64,000 nt of DNA from Nostoc sp. FACHB-973 (GTDB lineage: Bacteria > Cyanobacteriota > Cyanobacteriia > Cyanobacteriales > Nostocaceae), in the NCBI RefSeq assembly GCF_014698115.1, contig NZ_JACJSJ010000036.1, positions 1 to 64,000 on the forward strand, written 5' to 3'. Positions within the stretch are counted from its first letter, which is position 1; each line of letters starts with the position of its first letter. Under the pieces are notes generated by a model. That model was not told where the DNA came from. It saw only the letters and a list, made by a program, of their open reading frames with translations, and ran no database searches. Made by a program: the position numbers and the translations under genes. Positions 34,093 to 42,822 of the stretch are shown one piece after another.

Positions 34093-36039
34093 ATGCTAGC
34101 TCTGTTAAAAACAATTCGAGATGCGATCGCCAGTTGGTGGTCTGAGTTCACCCTCCAGACCAAACTGCTGGCTGTGGCGACAATGGTAGTTTCGTTGGTG
34201 ATGAGTGGTTTGACCTTCTGGGCTGTGAACACCATTCAGCAGGATGCACGGATGAATGACACCCGCTTCGGGCGTGATTTGGGACTGCTGCTTGCTGCCA
34301 ACGTTGCCCCCTTAGTCGCTGATAATAATCTGACTGAGGTTGCCCAATTTTCCCAACGCTTCTATAGCAGCACCTCTAGTGTGCGTTATATGCTTTATGC
34401 CGATGAAACTGGGAAAATCTTTTTTGGCATTCCTTTTTGGGAACAGGAGGTAGAAAACTCCCTCACCATTGAGCGGCGGATACAACTGCCAGAGGATTAT
34501 CCTGGAGATGGGGAAAAGCCGATGGTGCGGCAACATACAACCCCATCTGGGACAGTTACCGATGTATTTATTCCCTTGATCGTCAATGAAAAATACTTGG
34601 GTGTATTAGCGATCGGTATTAATCCCAATCAAACTGCTGTCATCTCCACCAATTTTACCCGCGATGTCACCATTGCCGTATTTATCACCATTTGGGTAAT
34701 GGTAATTTTGGCAGGAGTGATTAACGCTTTGACCATCACCAAGCCAATTAAAGAACTGCTGGTGGGCGTGAAGCAAATTGCGACTGGGAATTTCAAGCAG
34801 CGGATTGATTTACCTTTAGGGGGCGAACTGGGGGAATTAATTTTAAGCTTTAATGAAATGGCAGAGCGATTAGAGCGCTATGAAGAACAAAATATCGAAG
34901 AACTCACCGCAGAAAAAGCCAAGCTAGAAACTCTAGTTTCCACCATCGCTGATGGTGCTGTGTTGATTGATAACAATATGCAGGTGATTTTAGTCAACCC
35001 CACAGCCCAGCGAATTTTTGGTTGGGAAGCCGCTGAAGTGGTAGGCCACAATGTGTTGCATCACTTACCCCCAGCAGTACAAATGGAAATCACTCGCCCT
35101 TTGTACGAAATGGCCGCAGGCGAATGTGAAAGCGCCGAATTCCGGATTTTTCTCAACCAACCCATCCACCGGACAATCCGGATTCTGTTGACTACAGTAC
35201 TTAACTCGCAACGAGAAAGCATCAAAGGCATTGCCATTACCGTCCAAGATATCACCCGCGAGGTGGAATTAAACGAAGCTAAAAGCCAATTTATCAGCAA
35301 CGTTTCTCACGAACTGCGAACGCCTCTATTCAACATCAAAACCTATATTGAAACCTTACACGACTACGGCGAAGACTTGGGCGTAAAAGAACGCCAAGAG
35401 TTTCTGCAAACAGTGAACCATGAAACCGATCGCCTGACTCGCTTAGTTAACGATGTTTTAGACTTGTCAAAACTCGAATCTGGTCGGAATTATAGCTTTG
35501 ATGGAGTGGATTTAGCCCAAGCGATCGAGCAAACACTGCGTACTTACCAACTAAATGCTAAAGATAAATGTGTTGAACTCATTCAAGAAGTTGCTCCTAA
35601 TTTGCCCTTCGTAGTAGGTAATTATGATTTGTTGGTACAAGTATTTGGTAATTTGATTGGTAATGCCCTTAAATTCACGAAAGCTGGCGGTAAAGTGGCA
35701 ATCCGCGCCTACCAACTAGATTTTAAACCTAATCACGCCCAATCTCCACCAGTGCGAATTGAAATTTCCGACACTGGAATTGGTATTGCCACAGAAGACC
35801 AACATTCAATTTTTGAACGCTTCTTTCGCGTAGAAAACCGAGTTCACACCCTAGAAGGCACAGGTTTAGGTTTATCGATTGTCAGAAACATCATCGACAG
35901 GCATCGTAGTAAAGTTCATCTGGTGAGTGAAGTTGGCATTGGTACAACTTTTTGGTTCGACTTAGCCGTATTTGAAGAAGAACCACTACCTGTAGTAGTT
36001 GAGCCTAATGCTGAAACTCCCAAAATCACCACAGCCTGA
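34093..36039 (+). CDS. nblS: NblS/Hik33-type sensor histidine kinase
   Basis: This 648-residue membrane sensor kinase has the following order: transmembrane helix 1 (about 23-45), extracytoplasmic sensor domain, helix 2 (about 193-213), HAMP (about 214-268), PAS (about 275-390), HisKA with FISNVSHELRTPL (phosphorylated H406), and HATPase with NLIGNALKFTKAGG, DTGIGI and GTGLGLSIV. This matches NblS (DspA, Hik33), which controls phycobilisome degradation and high-light and nutrient stress genes. From memory, nblS lies near purD in other cyanobacteria; here xisHI separates the two. A cognate regulator (RpaB-like) is not in the window. Confidence 0.88.
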   Translation: MLALLKTIRDAIASWWSEFTLQTKLLAVATMVVSLVMSGLTFWAVNTIQQDARMNDTRFGRDLGLLLAANVAPLVADNNLTEVAQFSQRFYSSTSSVRYMLYADETGKIFFGIPFWEQEVENSLTIERRIQLPEDYPGDGEKPMVRQHTTPSGTVTDVFIPLIVNEKYLGVLAIGINPNQTAVISTNFTRDVTIAVFITIWVMVILAGVINALTITKPIKELLVGVKQIATGNFKQRIDLPLGGELGELILSFNEMAERLERYEEQNIEELTAEKAKLETLVSTIADGAVLIDNNMQVILVNPTAQRIFGWEAAEVVGHNVLHHLPPAVQMEITRPLYEMAAGECESAEFRIFLNQPIHRTIRILLTTVLNSQRESIKGIAITVQDITREVELNEAKSQFISNVSHELRTPLFNIKTYIETLHDYGEDLGVKERQEFLQTVNHETDRLTRLVNDVLDLSKLESGRNYSFDGVDLAQAIEQTLRTYQLNAKDKCVELIQEVAPNLPFVVGNYDLLVQVFGNLIGNALKFTKAGGKVAIRAYQLDFKPNHAQSPPVRIEISDTGIGIATEDQHSIFERFFRVENRVHTLEGTGLGLSIVRNIIDRHRSKVHLVSEVGIGTTFWFDLAVFEEEPLPVVVEPNAETPKITTA

Positions 36040-36140
36040 GGGATTGGGGATTGGGGATTGGGGATTGGGAGTGCTGAGTTATTCTCCCTCATCTGCCTCA
36101 TCTCCCCCAGCCCCCAGTCCCCAGTCCCCAGTCCCCATTC
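36040..36140. repeat. GGGATTG and CCCCAGT heptamer arrays
   Basis: Four GGGATTG units right after nblS, then CTCCCTCATCTGCCTCATC and several CCCCAGT units. The two halves are partly complementary (GGGGATTGGG versus CCCCAGTCCCC). Confidence 0.75.
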
Positions 36141-36155
36141 TCCGAAAAACACAAA

Positions 36156-36527
36156 TCAAGATGTTGATATAACGAACAGCAAACACAATAACAATAAACC
36201 CAATAGCAACAGCAAAGCCTGATTGCGTTTTAGCCAAGTTTTGACAGTTACCGCAAAACTCTTGGAGTGACGCTGCTGTTCTAAATCTAAGTTTATCTCT
36301 TCAATATTTTGGTAGAGGGTACAATCTTTGGCATAGGGACGGTGGGGAAAATTACAAGTATCATCAGCGTGATAAGTACAGGTGTCGCACAGATAGCCGT
36401 CCCCAATTGCACGGTGCAAGGGAATACCGGGATGACCGTAAGCTTTGAGTGTTATCCGACAAGAGGGACAACTAATAGCTTGACTATCAATCAGTTGATG
36501 GCAGCGGGGACAAGATACAGTAGCCAA
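36156..36527 (-). CDS. zinc-ribbon protein with C-terminal membrane anchor
   Basis: This 123-residue protein begins with two CxxC knuckles, CPRCHQLIDSQAISCPSC (residues 6-23), forming a zinc ribbon. A further Cys/His-rich part follows (YLCDTCTYHADDTCNFPHRPYAKDC, about 45-69). The last 25 residues are a single hydrophobic helix (ALLLLLGLLLLCLLFVIST), so the protein is probably tail-anchored with the zinc domain in the cytoplasm. It is convergent with nblS. The function is unknown. Confidence 0.72.
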   Translation of the reverse strand: MATVSCPRCHQLIDSQAISCPSCRITLKAYGHPGIPLHRAIGDGYLCDTCTYHADDTCNFPHRPYAKDCTLYQNIEEINLDLEQQRHSKSFAVTVKTWLKRNQALLLLLGLLLLCLLFVISTS

Positions 36528-36790
36528 AACCTTTAGGGCAAATACGTTAACTAGACACTTCGATTTTAGCCATTTACCACGGCAATAGGGAAATACCGAC
36601 TTAGCTTGTTAATTTGGAATATCGTTAGCTCTTAACAAGGGTTATTTTAACAGTGAATATACTAGGGCGTGTCATCAAAATTTACATTGTTGTTAGTGAT
36701 TTTTATCACTGAGAATAATAAAAGCTATAAGATAAACTAGCAAATATCAAGCTTTGCCCATGATTGTAATTATTTAGAGGTAGAAAAATA

Positions 36791-38170
36791 TTGCCTTTTA
36801 ATCCTGAGCTGTGCCGTAACGAAAGCGAAGTTGAAAGCAAACTCATAGTGCAATATTTGCTACCGCAGCTAGGTTATACTCCTGACGCCTGGCATCAAGA
36901 AGTTGCTGTTGGTAGCATTCGTTTAGACTTCTTAGCTTTTGCTGCACAAGTGATTCCCTTTGTCTTAGACGCCAACTCACCCCTGAGTGTTGTGATGGAG
37001 GCAAAGCATCCCAAACAAAACTTAAATAATCATGTCCCACGACTCAGGCATTATTTAACAAGTTTGAATGTAAAGTATGGGTTGCTGACTAATGGCAAAG
37101 AAATCAGAATTTATCAAAAATTGCAATATGACATTCAGTTAGTATTTCAATGTTCTGGAAGAGAGGTTGAGAGTAAATTAGATGAAATTAAAGGTTTAAT
37201 TGGTAGAGAAAGTTTGAAAGAAGGACAATTAATAGAGAACCCAGAACTTGAAATACATGAAAATAATTCAAATTTTGAAACAAAGAGGCAACATTCAATG
37301 AAAACAATTGCAATCTATCACAACAAAGGCGGCGTTGGCAAGACTACTGTCGCAGTCAACCTGGCAGCAGCATTACGTAAAAAAGGTAAAACAGTACTTT
37401 TAATTGATATAGATTCCCAGGCAAATACTACTTTTGCCACAGGATTAATAAAATTTCAATTTGAAGAAGACGATAATTTAAGAGATCGAAACGTATACCA
37501 TTTATTAGAATCAGGAGATTTCAACTTTATTCCAGAAGTAGTGCGTGGATCTGATTATTTCAACAATCCAGAAATTGATGTTATTCCTTCACATATCACA
37601 TTGATTGAATATCAGGATAAACTGAATAAAATATTAGCTAGTAGAAGCAGGCTAGTAACAAAACTAAAAAGGGTAGAAAATAAATATGATATTGTAATTA
37701 TTGATACTCCACCCTCTAGAGATTTGTATGCTGAAGTTGCACTCATCGCTACTGATTACCTGATAATTCCATCGGATTTGAAACCGTTTGCTAACCAAGG
37801 TTTACCTACAGTCAAAAATTTTGTTAATCAAATTAATGAATCGAGACAAATGATGGGTAAACCACCGATTACTATAATGGGCGTTCTTGCTTCTAAAATT
37901 TCAACAAATGCTAAATTTTTGCAATACAATTTCCCTAAACAGAGAGAAGTAATTTCAGAGCGCTATCAACTACCACTCTTGGAAGCTGTAATTTATGACA
38001 GAACAGCCTTATCAGAATGTATGAATCAGACTATCACAGTTGGAGATTTAGAATATCCAGACCCTAAGTCTATTATCAAATTTGCCGAATTAAAAACTTC
38101 TGCTCAAATTTCTGCTGAAGAATTTAATGTATTAGCAGATGAAGTTATCCGAAAAATGGAGGTTTATTAA
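36791..38170 (+). CDS. HsdR-N-like nuclease domain fused to ParA-type ATPase
   Basis: This 459-residue fusion starts at a TTG with AGAGG 10 nt upstream; an in-frame stop at 36767 rules out a longer form. Residues 1-135 resemble the N-terminal domain of type I restriction R subunits. ESEVESKLIVQYLLPQLGY is followed by SIRLDF (D46), VVMEAKHP (E70, K72) and GLLTNGKEIRIY, a PD-(D/E)xK arrangement. From residue 171, KTIAIYHNKGGVGKTTVAVNLA is a ParA deviant Walker A, followed by LLIDIDSQANTT and IIDTPPS. An internal ATG at 37298 with AAAGAGG 9 nt upstream could give ParA alone. The stop overlaps the next gene (TAATG). No methylase or specificity gene is nearby. Confidence 0.82.
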   Translation: MPFNPELCRNESEVESKLIVQYLLPQLGYTPDAWHQEVAVGSIRLDFLAFAAQVIPFVLDANSPLSVVMEAKHPKQNLNNHVPRLRHYLTSLNVKYGLLTNGKEIRIYQKLQYDIQLVFQCSGREVESKLDEIKGLIGRESLKEGQLIENPELEIHENNSNFETKRQHSMKTIAIYHNKGGVGKTTVAVNLAAALRKKGKTVLLIDIDSQANTTFATGLIKFQFEEDDNLRDRNVYHLLESGDFNFIPEVVRGSDYFNNPEIDVIPSHITLIEYQDKLNKILASRSRLVTKLKRVENKYDIVIIDTPPSRDLYAEVALIATDYLIIPSDLKPFANQGLPTVKNFVNQINESRQMMGKPPITIMGVLASKISTNAKFLQYNFPKQREVISERYQLPLLEAVIYDRTALSECMNQTITVGDLEYPDPKSIIKFAELKTSAQISAEEFNVLADEVIRKMEVY

Positions 38171-38889
38171 TGATTAATTTTTCTTTGGTGGATGTAAAAA
38201 GTATTACTTCTAATGAACCTCGTTCAAATTTTGCAGAAGCTGATTTAGAAAACCTCGCAGACATAATTATAGAAACTGGAGGAATTATCAGACCACTAGT
38301 TCTGAAAGTTATAGGTATGGAAATTTATACGGTAGTTGATGGACATTTTGAATATTATGCTGCTGTCAGAGCAAGAGAAAAAAATCCTCGACAAGGTGAA
38401 ATGGTTAATGCTTTTGTTATTGCTCCAAAAATAGAGGATTTGGTAATAAAGCAAGTTGCATTTTTTAAAGAAATTAATTCTTCTATTGAATCAGTAACAC
38501 CACAGCCTGAAACAACAAAGTTAGAACCACGTCTTTCAAACCTAGAATTACGTCTTGAGAAGCAATTTAATGAGTTCAAATCAGAGTTCATACAAGAAAG
38601 ACAGAGAATAGATAGTCAGTTCAAGCAACTTGAAAACCTTATCCCTCAAAAGAGCGAACAGAGTAATCCACTTAGTTTATTGAACTCTTTGGACAAAGAC
38701 GAGTTATCTATAAAGTTACAACGGTCTAGAATTCGTGGGGCTGAAAAACTTGCAAAAGACATATTTGATGCTCGACGCAAGAAACCGAAGCAAGAGTTTG
38801 AAGATTATTCTGATGTAGTCAAATCTGTTAAAAACTTGGGTGATAAAACAATTTTAACTATTATTGATGAGTGGTCAAGAAGTTATTAA
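38170..38889 (+). CDS. ParB-like N-terminal domain protein with coiled coil
   Basis: This 239-residue protein starts within the stop of the ParA fusion. Residues 1-85 resemble a ParB/Srx-type domain: the opening VDVKSI strand, LENLADIIIETGGIIRPLVLKV, then IYTVVDGHFEYYAAVRARE. The usual GERRxRA motif of ParB CTPases is replaced by GHFEYYAAVRA, so CTP use is doubtful. Residues 115-160 are predicted coiled coil by eye (LEKQFNEFKSEFIQERQRIDSQFKQLEN). The C-terminal 70 residues are helical and basic. No helix-turn-helix is obvious. It is probably the partner of the upstream ATPase. Confidence 0.7.
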   Translation: MINFSLVDVKSITSNEPRSNFAEADLENLADIIIETGGIIRPLVLKVIGMEIYTVVDGHFEYYAAVRAREKNPRQGEMVNAFVIAPKIEDLVIKQVAFFKEINSSIESVTPQPETTKLEPRLSNLELRLEKQFNEFKSEFIQERQRIDSQFKQLENLIPQKSEQSNPLSLLNSLDKDELSIKLQRSRIRGAEKLAKDIFDARRKKPKQEFEDYSDVVKSVKNLGDKTILTIIDEWSRSY

Positions 38890-38906
38890 CTGGATTTAAG
38901 GAACTG

Positions 38907-38941
38907 AAACCCAACAAACTGCGAAAACAGTTGGGTTTTTT
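38907..38941 (+). terminator. rho-independent terminator
   Basis: Arms AAACCCAAC and GTTGGGTTT enclose 14 nt and run into TTT. It is 18 bp behind the ParB-like stop and closes the two-gene unit. Confidence 0.75.
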
Positions 38942-38998
38942 CGTCAACTCAACCTACATAGGTTAAAGTTTTTGCTTCCAAGTAAACCGTGTCAATGT

Positions 38999-39946
38999 CT
39001 AACCCTGCATTTGTCGCAGTACATTAAACGCCTTACCTCGCAACCCAAGTGGTAACAAGGATAATCCTAAACCAGTCCAAGCTTTAACAGTTGAAAAAGA
39101 TTGTCCTGCTAAAACTAACTCTCTGCCTTGTTGCGTTTCTCCCTTTTCAATTAAACGCAAGCCTAATAATAATTGTGTTTCTTTTAAACGATACTGCCTA
39201 ATTTTTTCTAATTCTTCAGATTCAAATTTATAACTTTCTAAATACCGAATTTTATCAAACAAAAAAGGAATGGCTCTATTGATACCTTGCTGCTCTCTAT
39301 GATAACGATATTCCATCAGTAACTCTGGTAAATAATAACCCTTTTTGCCAGCCAAAGCCAGTCTTACAAATAAATCATTATCCTCACAATTTTGCATATT
39401 AGGCAGCACAAATCCTAATTCTTGCAATGTTTGACGGCGAAATAATGTTGCTCCAATTTGAAAGCTTTGATTAATAAATACAACTTCGAGCAAATTATCT
39501 ACAACACCTGCGGATAAATTATTTCTCCCCCAGGAATCAGAGTTTTCCTGAGTTTTTGACTCATCCCGGTTATTGTTAATATCAATTATCCAATGGTCTG
39601 TACCAACAAAATCAATACTAGAGTCTTGGTCAAGAATAGCTGCTGTACTTGCGAGAAAATCAGGTGTTAGTCGGTCGTCATCATCAAATTTAATAAAATA
39701 TTCACCCCTTGCAGCATCAAAACCAGAGCGCATATTATTACTTTTTCCAATATTTTGCGGATGACGAATGTATTTAATCCGATGATCTGTGTACTCTGAC
39801 ATTAACTCAGGTGTACCATCGGTAGAACCGTCATCACAAATAATTAGTTCAAAGTCTTGCTCTGACTGATTAAATACACTGTCGATCGCATAAGGCAAAA
39901 GAGAGATACGATTAAAAGTAGGAATACAAACAGTAATTTTGGGCAT
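38999..39946 (-). CDS. family 2 glycosyltransferase
   Basis: This 315-residue GT-A fold glycosyltransferase starts with VCIPTFNRISLLPYAIDSVFNQSEQDFELIICDDGSTDGT (donor-binding half). KFDDDDRLTPDF (about residues 91-102) provides the DxD metal motif, and NCEDNDLFVRLAL (about 180-192) provides the catalytic-base region. The C-terminus is helical without a clear membrane anchor. It probably works in polysaccharide or glycolipid synthesis. Donor and acceptor are unknown, and no polysaccharide cluster is adjacent. Confidence 0.9.
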   Translation of the reverse strand: MPKITVCIPTFNRISLLPYAIDSVFNQSEQDFELIICDDGSTDGTPELMSEYTDHRIKYIRHPQNIGKSNNMRSGFDAARGEYFIKFDDDDRLTPDFLASTAAILDQDSSIDFVGTDHWIIDINNNRDESKTQENSDSWGRNNLSAGVVDNLLEVVFINQSFQIGATLFRRQTLQELGFVLPNMQNCEDNDLFVRLALAGKKGYYLPELLMEYRYHREQQGINRAIPFLFDKIRYLESYKFESEELEKIRQYRLKETQLLLGLRLIEKGETQQGRELVLAGQSFSTVKAWTGLGLSLLPLGLRGKAFNVLRQMQG

Positions 39947-40542
39947 AATACATACTAATGTATTTTTATTTACTCAATAATCCAAATAATTGCGATCGCT
40001 GCTTTATGAGCTATTATTCCCAAATATCTAATTTTATAAACGTCTATAGCCCTTGAGTTTTGGCTTTTGTTGTTGATGGTCACAGTATAATTCAACATTT
40101 TATCCAAAATTAGAGTTGTAAATTATACAATTAAGCATTTTTACTGAATTTTATTGTAGACGATCGCAGTAAGTTTTTGCTGGCAAGTAATTGAGCAGTA
40201 TTTGGCTCTAGTACGGCACGGGGAAATAAATAACCCATTCCAAATCAAAGAAACACTTACGCTGTATTTATTTTTACTTTTGACTTCACGGCGGTACTAG
40301 GGTGTATTGCAATGAACGCACATATATTACCTCTGTCTGTTACTCCATGAGCTAGTTAATAACAAAACAGAGCTTAAATGCAGTTCAATGATTCTGTAAT
40401 TGTAATAATTGTAATACTATTCCAAGTATAATTAATATCCAAAGTCCATTACTTCTGTTTATTTGGTAATTTGCTAATACTAGCAAAAAATCATCAAATT
40501 TGAGATGATAACAAACAAAAATACCTGATTTTATTTAAATAC
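39947..40542. other. 596-bp divergent spacer
   Basis: AT-rich; holds one MITE-like element (40208-40300). The last 150 bp before 40543 should contain the promoter of the secreted lectin gene. No gene seen. Confidence 0.4.
40208..40300. mobile_element. MITE-like element of CTAGTAC family, copy 2 (93 bp)
   Basis: Begins CTAGTACGGCACGG and ends CACGGCGGTACTAG. In reverse complement it aligns at both ends and around TGGAATGGG with the copy at 23218-23311. Confidence 0.6.
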
Positions 40543-41067
40543 ATGAAGAAAAGTATCAGATGCTTGGCTAAAGTTGCCTTATTAAGTACAATGTCATCCA
40601 TTTTTGTAACTTTCCCTTTACTAGAAAATGCAACTGCTCAGTCAAGTGATTCTCGTTTACGAACTCAGTTTACAGGTTCAGATAAGTGCTTAGACATCAT
40701 CAACGATGGATTGAACAACAAACTTACGATGGCTGCGTGTGGTAACTTCTCTGGACAGTTATGGAGTATAAAGCCTAGTAAATATAAGGGATATTACTAT
40801 CTACGGACACAATTTACGGGAAAGAACAAATGTCTAGATATTATTAATGATGGAGTAAACAATAAAACAATTATGGCTACATGTGGTAACTTTTCTGGAC
40901 AATTGTGGAAAATAGAACCTACACAATCTGCTGGATTTTTTCGTTTGAAAACCCAGTTTACGGGAAAGAATAAATGTCTAGATATTATTAACGATGGAGT
41001 AAATAATAAAACCATTATGGCTGACTGTGGGAACTACTCAGGACAATTTTGGAGTTTATCGATTTGA
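40543..41067 (+). CDS. secreted ricin-type beta-trefoil protein with three near-identical repeats
   Basis: This 174-residue protein has a signal peptide (about residues 1-33, ending ENATAQ). The remainder is three tandem units of about 47 residues: LRTQFTGSDKCLDIINDG...GQLWSI, LRTQFTGKNKCLDIINDG...GQLWKI and LKTQFTGKNKCLDIINDG...GQFWSL. The CLDI and QxW elements at matching places are those of ricin B-type lectin beta-trefoils, in which three such subdomains make one domain. Each unit has two cysteines that could pair. It is probably an exported carbohydrate-binding protein. Ligand unknown. Confidence 0.8.
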   Translation: MKKSIRCLAKVALLSTMSSIFVTFPLLENATAQSSDSRLRTQFTGSDKCLDIINDGLNNKLTMAACGNFSGQLWSIKPSKYKGYYYLRTQFTGKNKCLDIINDGVNNKTIMATCGNFSGQLWKIEPTQSAGFFRLKTQFTGKNKCLDIINDGVNNKTIMADCGNYSGQFWSLSI

Positions 41068-41442
41068 AGTTTCTTCGACTGACTCTCAACAAAAATAAGA
41101 GAATTTTGATGAGTGCGATCGCCATTTCTAATCAGCATTCTCTAATGCTGAGAGATTGAAATTAATACAATAATGATTCCTGACAATTTTGCTCTGTCCA
41201 GGAGCCAATTATCTCCACAGGACTTACGCAATATATGACTGAAAACCTTATTTTTGCCTAGCGGTAATTCACGTAGACGCAAAGCGCCTTCCCGCAAGGT
41301 ATTACCGCTACTTTCGTTATCCTTTGCGTGACTCCTGTGAAGGAAACAAACACCTTCTTTCCCCATTCCCTGTATTTCTTCAGAGCGTTATAAAATAGAA
41401 ATAAAGTTTATATACAATTAGGCTAATTAAGCATAATTACTC
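41068..41442. other. 375-bp spacer upstream of miaB
   Basis: Mostly taken up by the MITE-like element at 41218-41337. The remaining 100 bp before miaB are AT-rich and should hold its promoter. Confidence 0.35.
41218..41337. mobile_element. MITE-like element related to 15352-15512 and 16056-16141
   Basis: Ends CAGGACTTACGCA (41218-41230) and TGCGTGACTCCTG (41325-41337) are inverted repeats with 11 of 13 matches. The left part aligns over about 85 bp with 16056-16141. A frame across it has no protein character. Confidence 0.5.
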
Positions 41443-42819
41443 ATGACCATTTCTAAGCGCCACTATCATATCACTACTTTCGGTTGTCAGATGAATAAAG
41501 CTGACTCAGAGCGCATGGCTGGCGTTTTAGAAGACATGGGCTTTGAGTGGTCGGAAGATCCAAATAATGCAGATGTCATTCTCTATAATACCTGCACAAT
41601 TCGAGATAATGCCGAGCAAAAGGTATATTCCTACCTTGGCAGACAGGCAAAGCGCAAGCACGAACAGCCTGATTTAACTTTGATTGTTGCTGGTTGCGTT
41701 GCCCAGCAAGAAGGCGAAGCGCTGTTGCGGCGTGTGCCAGAATTAGACTTGGTAATGGGGCCACAACACGCCAACCGCCTCAAAGATTTGCTGGAATCAG
41801 TGTTTGAGGGTAACCAAGTTGTGGCAACCGAGCCAGTTCACATTATGGAAGATATCACCCAGCCGCGACGAGATAGTAAAGTCACTGCTTGGGTAAATGT
41901 GATTTACGGCTGTAACGAACGCTGCACCTACTGTGTAGTTCCCAATGTGCGAGGTGTGGAACAATCTCGCACACCAGAAGCTATTCGGAAAGAAATGACA
42001 GAATTAGGACGACAAGGTTACAAAGAAGTTACTTTACTCGGTCAAAATATTGACGCTTACGGCAGAGATTTGCCAGGAGCCACACCAGAAGGACGGCATC
42101 TGCATAACTTCACAGATTTACTTTATTACGTTCATGATGTACCGGGAATTGAGAGATTAAGATTTGCTACAAGTCATCCCCGTTATTTTACTGAAAGACT
42201 AATTCGGGCTTGCGCTGAGTTGCCCAAAGTTTGCGAACACTTCCACATTCCCTTTCAATCTGGGGATAATGAACTTTTAAAGGCGATGTCGCGGGGTTAT
42301 ACCCATGAAAAATACCGCCGAATCATCGATACCATTCGGCGATATATGCCAGATGCCTCAATTAGTGCCGATGCAATTGTGGGATTTCCTGGGGAGACAG
42401 AACAACAGTTTGAAAATACCCTGAAACTCGTGGAAGATATCGGCTTTGACATGTTGAATACAGCCGCATATTCGCCACGCCCAGGAACACCAGCCGCTTT
42501 GTGGGACAATCAACTGAGTGAAGAAGTGAAAAGCGATCGCCTACAAAGATTAAATCATCTAGTAAACGTGAAAGCAAGCGAGCGATCGCAACGTTACTTC
42601 GGACGCATTGAAGAAGTTCTAGTAGAAGAGCAAAACCCCAAAGATAAAACTCAAGTCATGGGACGCACAGGTGGTAATCGTTTAACCTTCTTCACTGGCG
42701 ACATCAATGAATTGAAAGGGCAATTAGTAAAGGTAAAAATTACTGAAGTTCGCGCCTTTAGTTTAACTGGTGAACCTGTAGAGACGTTGCAATGCAACGT
42801 CTCTACATTGGCGATATAA
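41443..42819 (+). CDS. miaB: tRNA-2-methylthio-N6-dimethylallyladenosine synthase
   Basis: MiaB is a radical-SAM enzyme that adds a methylthio group to i6A37 of tRNAs. The 458-residue protein has the N-terminal MTTase cluster cysteines C15, C51 and C85, the radical-SAM CxxxCxxC at C157, C161, C164 ([10 protein letters not shown]), and a C-terminal TRAM domain ending near residue 443. The last 10 residues before the end ([10 protein letters not shown]) are encoded by a 29-bp palindrome at 42778-42806. They look like a repeat-derived tail replacing the native stop. The core enzyme is intact. Confidence 0.96.
   Translation: MTISKRHYHITTFGCQMNKADSERMAGVLEDMGFEWSEDPNNADVILYNTCTIRDNAEQKVYSYLGRQAKRKHEQPDLTLIVAGCVAQQEGEALLRRVPELDLVMGPQHANRLKDLLESVFEGNQVVATEPVHIMEDITQPRRDSKVTAWVNVIYGCNERCTYCVVPNVRGVEQSRTPEAIRKEMTELGRQGYKEVTLLGQNIDAYGRDLPGATPEGRHLHNFTDLLYYVHDVPGIERLRFATSHPRYFTERLIRACAELPKVCEHFHIPFQSGDNELLKAMSRGYTHEKYRRIIDTIRRYMPDASISADAIVGFPGETEQQFENTLKLVEDIGFDMLNTAAYSPRPGTPAALWDNQLSEEVKSDRLQRLNHLVNVKASERSQRYFGRIEEVLVEEQNPKDKTQVMGRTGGNRLTFFTGDINELKGQLVKVKITEVRAFSLTGEPVETLQCNVSTLAI
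42778..42806. repeat. GTAGAGACGTTGCA palindrome at 3' end of miaB
   Basis: Perfect 14-bp arms GTAGAGACGTTGCA / TGCAACGTCTCTAC around one base. It is translated as [10 protein letters not shown] at the end of miaB. The same palindrome is at 43070-43098. Confidence 0.85.
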
Positions 42820-42822
42820 ACA

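Noticed and set aside
36791..37297. Interpretation as a type I restriction subunit
   Set aside because: No helicase domain and no hsdM or hsdS nearby; the domain is fused to ParA instead.
41142..41366. 74-codon minus-strand frame upstream of miaB
   Set aside because: It coincides with a MITE-like repeat and is repeat-encoded.
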